Part shown: in pieces, positions 62,967 through 64,000 of the stretch
Layout of the letters: each line of letters opens with the position of its first letter
Position numbering within the stretch: position 1 is the first letter of the stretch
Assembly: GCF_026162425.1 (NCBI RefSeq)
Contig: NZ_JAOBQJ010000004.1
Location: 496,001 to 560,000, forward strand
Direction of reading: 5' to 3'
Length of the DNA stretch: 64,000 nt
Source: Flexivirga meconopsidis
GTDB taxonomy: Bacteria > Actinomycetota > Actinomycetes > Actinomycetales > Dermatophilaceae
The notes under the pieces: generated by a model
The model's database searches: none
What the model saw: the letters and a program-made list of their open reading frames with translations, nothing else
What the model was told of the DNA's origin: nothing
Made by a program: the position numbers and the translations under genes

Positions 62967-64000
62967 GCGGTGATTACCTCCTGGTCGAGCAGGGTGGCGC
63001 GGCCGCGCAGGAAGGTTGCCTGCACCTGGCCGATGAGTTTCTCGCCGTGCCACGGATTGTTGCGGGACAGCGAATGTGACTGTGTCCCATCGATTTCCAC
63101 GGTGGCACTGGGGTCGATGAGCGTGAGGTTTGCCGGTTCGCCGACTTCCAGGGGACGGCCGTGACCTGCCAGTCCGGCGATCTGCGCCGGGCGGACGGAC
63201 ATCGCGTCGGCCACCTGCTGCCAGGTCATCAGACCGGGCTGCACCATGACGGTGTTGACCACCTGCAGTGCCTGCTCCAGCCCGAGCATCCCGAACGCCG
63301 CCTCGGCGAAGGCGTGCTCCTTGTCGTGCCGGGCGTGCGGCGCGTGATCGGTGGCGACCGCGTCGATCGTGCCGTCCGCCAACGCCTTGCGCAGCTGCTC
63401 GATGTCCTCGTCGGGGCGCAGCGGCGGGTTGACCTTGTAGGTCGGGTCGTAGCCGTCGAGCCGGGACGTCGAGAGCATCAGATGGTGCGGGGTGACCTCG
63501 GCGGTGACCGCGATGCCCTGCGCCTTCGCCCAGCGGATCACCTCGACCGATCCCGCGGTGGAGACGTGCGCGATGTGCAGGCGCGACCCGGTGTGCCGGG
63601 CGAGCATTATGTCGCGGGCGACGATGACGTCCTCCGCGACGCCGGGCCAGCCGGGCAGTCCGAGGCGGCCGGACAGCTCACCCTCGTGACAGCAGGCGGC
63701 ACCGTCGGCCAGCCGCGGCTCCTGCGCGTGCTGGGAGACGACTCCGCCGAACGCCTTGACGTACTCCAGCGCCCGGCGCATCAGACGCGCGTCGTGCACG
63801 CACTTGCCGTCGTCGGAGAAGACCCGCACCCCGGCCCGGCTGCGCGCCATCAGGCCGAGCTCGGCGAGCGACTCACCGGCCAGGCCCTTGGACACCGCGC
63901 CGACCGGCTGCACGTCGACCAGCCCGCAGGCGCGGCCCAGGTCGTGGACGCGCTCGGCGGCCTCGGCGGTGTCGGTGACCGGGTTGGTGTTGGCCATCGC
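62963..64000 (-). CDS. pyrC: Dihydroorotase, 5' end outside the window
   Basis: Third enzyme of UMP synthesis, closing the dihydroorotate ring. The C-terminal 345 residues are visible. Family elements are [17 protein letters not shown] (the conserved ANTNP), [40 protein letters not shown] with metal-binding His, and [18 protein letters not shown] with the catalytic Asp. The ATG of MANTNP at 63997 is internal, because the metal-binding DxHxH segment that must precede it is beyond the window edge. It overlaps carA by 4 bp. Confidence 0.93.
   Translation of the reverse strand, partial: AMANTNPVTDTAEAAERVHDLGRACGLVDVQPVGAVSKGLAGESLAELGLMARSRAGVRVFSDDGKCVHDARLMRRALEYVKAFGGVVSQHAQEPRLADGAACCHEGELSGRLGLPGWPGVAEDVIVARDIMLARHTGSRLHIAHVSTAGSVEVIRWAKAQGIAVTAEVTPHHLMLSTSRLDGYDPTYKVNPPLRPDEDIEQLRKALADGTIDAVATDHAPHARHDKEHAFAEAAFGMLGLEQALQVVNTVMVQPGLMTWQQVADAMSVRPAQIAGLAGHGRPLEVGEPANLTLIDPSATVEIDGTQSHSLSRNNPWHGEKLIGQVQATFLRGRATLLDQEVITA

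Noticed and set aside
62963-63997. ATG at 63997 as the real pyrC start
   Set aside because: ANTNP is an internal dihydroorotase motif. The metal-binding DxHxH segment must lie upstream, beyond the window.

Overview
The window is 64 kb of high-GC chromosomal DNA from an actinobacterium. The evidence is the actinobacterial gene complement (mIHF-type integration host factor, a helicase-dead PriA, an ANTAR response regulator of the PdtaR type, HGxxPAAW and TIGR02234 membrane proteins in the trp cluster) and many GTG starts. Gene order and the repeat types suggest Micrococcales, possibly near Dermacoccaceae, but that placement is inference. Almost everything is ordinary core metabolism; accessory genes are few.

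Layout. 1-9.1 kb (all minus): a YciI-like protein (cut by the window start), a flavin split-barrel protein, a GNAT acetyltransferase, a complete branched-chain amino acid ABC transporter (livF-livG-livM-livH-livJ), the ANTAR regulator pdtaR, a DUF695 protein and an SRPBCC protein. 9.1-15.4 kb: an acetamidase/formamidase diverges from a plus-strand three-gene unit (ABC ATPase, permease with an extracytoplasmic tail, secreted beta-propeller/phosphoesterase) that ends in a strong terminator. 15.4-23.3 kb (minus): tRNA-Leu(CAA), a triple 60-bp palindromic repeat, pyk, gltD and gltB. 23.4-30.0 kb (minus): one tightly overlapping operon hisI-trpE-TIGR02234-HGxxPAAW-trpC-trpB-trpA-lgt. 30.1-33.3 kb: small plus-strand genes around hisF. 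33.3-50.7 kb (minus): a very long, mostly overlapping run made of mihF-gmk-rpoZ-coaBC-metK, priA-HAD-def-fmt-rsmB-rpe, the FMN-riboswitch-controlled riboflavin operon (ribD-ribE-ribM-ribBA-ribH), a DUF2971 gene, and hisE-hisG-PH-domain. 50.7-55.2 kb is the one accessory block: an MFS transporter, a small membrane protein, a DUF222/HNH endonuclease and a GNAT. 55.2-64 kb (minus) is the pyrimidine operon pyrC-carA-carB-pyrK-pyrD-pyrF with a TOPRIM-only gene at its tail.

How the genes fit together. The window supplies Trp and part of His synthesis, glutamate synthase, de novo UMP synthesis, riboflavin synthesis with a likely riboflavin importer, SAM and CoA synthesis, and N-terminal protein processing (fmt/def). 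Translational coupling through 4-nt ATGA/GTGA overlaps is pervasive.

The most unusual signal is not a gene. The asymmetric octamer GTATGNCG (reverse complement CGNCATAC) occurs about 94 times by eye, near 1.5 per kb on both strands, while GTATG pentamers that do not fit it number only about 11. It overrides codon bias (rare GCA, TCA, CCA, ACA and even ATA codons), two inverted copies form the gltD terminator, and its longest gap covers the DUF222/HNH gene. This resembles the genomic behaviour of DNA-uptake sequences, or of a conserved methylation or protein-binding site. A second repeat family, a nested palindrome of about 46 bp with CTCGTAAG/CTTACGAG arms, occurs three times in tandem near pyk and once over the stop codon of the DUF222/HNH gene.
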